The position numbers were made by a program, and so were the translations under genes. The notes beneath the pieces are model-generated. The model was not told where the DNA came from, did not search any database, and worked only from the letters and a program-made list of their open reading frames with translations. Source: JBBRSC01 sp038245795 (GTDB taxonomy: Bacteria > Actinomycetota > Acidimicrobiia > Acidimicrobiales > Microtrichaceae). From it: DNA of 6,499 nt. Position 1 is the first letter of the stretch. Every line of letters starts with the position of its first letter. This document shows positions 5,195 to 6,499 of this stretch, one piece after another. The stretch spans positions 1 to 6,499 of the forward strand of contig JBBRSC010000195.1 in assembly GCA_038245795.1 (NCBI GenBank). Direction: 5' to 3'.

Positions 5195-5630
5195 GGACAC
5201 CACCGACCACCACAAACTTGAACTTGCCGACCTGAAGTTGATCGGCCTCGCGAAGCTCCGCCGCCTCGACCCTCGAGCCATTGACGTAGGTGCCATTCAG
5301 CGAGCCCACATCAACAACGCTGTAGCCGGCGGCCGTCCGCCGCACTTCAGCGTGACGGCGCGAGACCGTGACATCGTCGAGGAAAATCTCCGACTCCGGA
5401 TGTCGGCCAATCTTGATCACCGTCGAGGTGAGCGCGAAACGAGACCCGGCATTTGATCCCCGCACGACCACCAGAATCGGCGGGTCCGAGGGATCGTCCA
5501 CACCGAGCGACGGCACCGACTCGGTGTGTACCTCGGGCGCAGGCTCTGCCAGCACGGTTCCGCACACAGAACAGAAATTGGCCTCGACCTCGTTGTGGTG
5601 CCCGCAGCCCGGACAGGGAAGTTCTTCCAT
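5181..5630 (-). CDS. garA: GarA-like protein: zinc ribbon plus FHA domain
   Basis: This is a 149-residue protein. An N-terminal zinc ribbon has Cys 6, 9, 20 and 23 in two CxxC pairs. A linker of about 25 residues leads to a C-terminal FHA domain (about 52-142). The phosphopeptide-binding residues are in place: GRHPES (75-80), the SRRH motif (90-93) and DVGSLNGTYVN (107-117). The FHA core closely resembles mycobacterial GarA and corynebacterial OdhI, small proteins that inhibit 2-oxoglutarate dehydrogenase and tune glutamate metabolism, and are switched off by phosphorylation of a Thr in an N-terminal ETTS segment. That segment is absent here, so partner and control may differ. The position after gcvH and before the Rv1828-like gene matches garA. 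The start is the ATG at 5630; a TTG directly before it is possible. The ribosome site is poor. The symbol is given by orthology of locus and FHA domain, not proven function. Confidence 0.85.
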   Translation of the reverse strand: MEELPCPGCGHHNEVEANFCSVCGTVLAEPAPEVHTESVPSLGVDDPSDPPILVVVRGSNAGSRFALTSTVIKIGRHPESEIFLDDVTVSRRHAEVRRTAAGYSVVDVGSLNGTYVNGSRVEAAELREADQLQVGKFKFVVVGGVHDDE

Positions 5631-5658
5631 CAAGGCGCCAGTCGCTCCGTGAAGCCGT

Positions 5659-6039
5659 TCAGTCCGACAGCAAGGCTTTGTAGCCGTCAGCATCGAGCAA
5701 CGAATCGACCTGGGCGTTCGAGTCCAGGCGCAGCACACAGATCCAACCCTCACCGTATGGGTCACGGTTCAGCAGGTCAGGCTGATCCTCGAGCGCAGTG
5801 TTGATCTCCACAATCTCTCCGGCGAGCGGTGAATAGATCTCGGACACCGACTTGGTCGACTCGACCTCGCCGACCGACGCGCCCGCTTCGAACCGTGCGC
5901 CGACCTCGGGAAGCTGCAGGTACACGACATCACCGAGGTTGTCCTGAGCGAAGTCGGTGATTCCCACCCGAATGGATTCCCCTTCGATCCGCGCCCACTC
6001 GTGATCTGATGAGTAGCGAAGGTCGTCTGGAACGTTCAT
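5659..6039 (-). CDS. gcvH: Glycine cleavage system H protein (lipoyl carrier)
   Basis: GcvH carries the aminomethyl group on a lipoyl-lysine between the P, T and L proteins of the glycine cleavage system. The 126-residue length is typical. Motifs are the N-terminal NVPDDLRYSSDHEWAR (2-17), then VGITDFAQDNLGDVVYLQLPEVG (25-47), then GEVESTKSVSEIYSPLAGEIVEIN (57-80). The last holds the lipoylated lysine at residue 63. LLNRDPYGEGWICVL completes the fold. I chose the ATG at 6039 because GcvH proteins usually begin close to this point; a GTG at 6048 would add three residues. Neither start has a clear Shine-Dalgarno. It lies 18 bp after the upstream gene and in the same reading frame as it, separated by that gene's TGA. 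GcvT is encoded downstream in this run. Confidence 0.95.
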   Translation of the reverse strand: MNVPDDLRYSSDHEWARIEGESIRVGITDFAQDNLGDVVYLQLPEVGARFEAGASVGEVESTKSVSEIYSPLAGEIVEINTALEDQPDLLNRDPYGEGWICVLRLDSNAQVDSLLDADGYKALLSD

Positions 6040-6057
6040 CGGCGCCACGCTAGTTGG

Positions 6058-6499
6058 TCACCGCGCCATCTGACGGACCCGGCGGGCGTACTCCTGAGCG
6101 AGGGACCGCGCTTCCGCAGCCGTGTCTCCCTCGGCCCAGATATGCGTCATTGGTTCCTCGGGATCGGGCAACATCAGCGCCCAGCCTCGATCGTGATGGA
6201 TCTTCACGCCGTCGATCAGCTCGACATCGCGACCCTTGTTCTGCTCCACGAGCGATCGCATGACCAACCCCTTGGATTCCCAGGGCGTCACAACCTGCTC
6301 GTGCACGATGTGGATGGGCGGCACTGCCGCCACCAGATCCGAGAGCTTGGCGCCGCGTCCGGCCAACAGATCCAATGCCTTGACGAACGCGGCTGCTCCG
6401 TCGATGGCCGGGAGGAAGCCGGGCAGAATGAATCCGCCGTTGAGATCCGCCGCGAACCCGACGCCGGGTTCTTCGGCCGCCTCTGCCAGCGCGACCGGG
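6058..6499 (-). CDS. Phosphohexomutase-type sugar enzyme, C-terminal part (gene start outside window)
   Basis: The minus-strand frame is open from the right edge to a TGA at 6058-6060, giving about 147 C-terminal residues. The fragment begins within a stretch with ADLNGGFILPGFLPAIDGAAAFVKAL. This matches the sugar-binding region of alpha-D-phosphohexomutases (phosphomannomutase/phosphoglucomutase), where a DGNGG-type or similar loop normally contains the substrate-recognition residues. The end, with ELIDGVKIHHDRGWALMLPDPEEPMTHIWAEGDTAAEA split over 6240-6110, fits the C-terminal phosphate-binding domain IV, in which a WALMLPDPEEP-type loop replaces the usual R-SGTEP motif. Actinobacteria often fuse this to an N-terminal nucleotidyltransferase (mannose-1-phosphate guanylyltransferase type); whether that holds here is not visible. 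It would make sugar phosphates for cell-wall or exopolysaccharide synthesis. Confidence 0.75.
   Translation of the reverse strand, partial: PVALAEAAEEPGVGFAADLNGGFILPGFLPAIDGAAAFVKALDLLAGRGAKLSDLVAAVPPIHIVHEQVVTPWESKGLVMRSLVEQNKGRDVELIDGVKIHHDRGWALMLPDPEEPMTHIWAEGDTAAEARSLAQEYARRVRQMAR

Noticed and set aside
5195..5296. Extension of the first MerR protein to a start at 5296
   Set aside because: The extra 34 residues overlap the FHA coding sequence and have no counterpart in the family. The conserved helix-turn-helix starts soon after the ATG at 5194.
5631..5765. Extension of the FHA protein to a start at 5765
   Set aside because: The extra 45 residues read through the end of gcvH in another frame. 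The cysteines there are an artefact of that frame and not part of the zinc ribbon.

Overview
This window comes from a GC-rich bacterium, most likely an actinobacterium. The best evidence is gene order. Read leftwards on the minus strand, the run gcvH - FHA protein - MerR regulator - DUF151 protein - second MerR regulator matches, in order and in protein motifs, the block I recall from Mycobacterium tuberculosis (gcvH, garA, Rv1828, Rv1829, Rv1830). The FHA protein carries a zinc ribbon and the first gene is an RCC1-repeat gene. This makes me lean to a deep-branching, environmental actinobacterium such as the Acidimicrobiia rather than a mycobacterium, but the class is inference. No database search was run.

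Layout: positions 1-747 (+) hold the 3' part of an RCC1-repeat protein. It converges on a minus-strand run that fills the rest of the window. Read in the direction of transcription, from the right edge, the run is: the C-terminal end of a phosphohexomutase-type sugar enzyme (6499-6058); gcvH (6039-5659); a GarA-like zinc-ribbon/FHA protein (5630-5181); an Rv1828-like MerR regulator (5194-4064); a DUF151/bifunctional-nuclease-domain protein (4014-3496); a 192-bp gap with a perfect 10-bp hairpin and room for a promoter; an Rv1830-like MerR regulator (3303-2740); gcvT (2731-1673); a pyridoxamine-5'-phosphate-oxidase-fold protein (1656-1237); and an ABA4-like membrane protein (1240-764). Most junctions are tight. 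There is a 4-bp stop/start overlap, a 14-bp overlap and several gaps of 8-30 bp. I read two transcription units: (sugar enzyme)-gcvH-FHA-MerR-DUF151, and MerR-gcvT-oxidase-ABA4.

Function: GcvH and GcvT are the lipoyl-carrier and aminomethyl-transfer parts of the glycine cleavage system, which feeds one-carbon units to tetrahydrofolate. In mycobacteria and corynebacteria the FHA protein (GarA/OdhI) controls 2-oxoglutarate and glutamate metabolism. The two MerR proteins lack cysteines, so they are not classical metal or redox MerR sensors. The region is therefore a carbon/nitrogen-metabolism and regulatory locus, not a mobile or defence island. I see no tRNA, rRNA, CRISPR array, insertion sequence or phage gene.

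The points most worth following are local departures from the known locus. The GarA-like protein has a four-cysteine zinc ribbon where mycobacterial GarA has its phosphorylated ETTS segment. The first MerR protein has a long acidic linker built partly from 15-bp in-frame tandem repeats. The second MerR gene is coupled to gcvT, then to a flavin-type oxidase and an ABA4-like membrane protein of unknown role.
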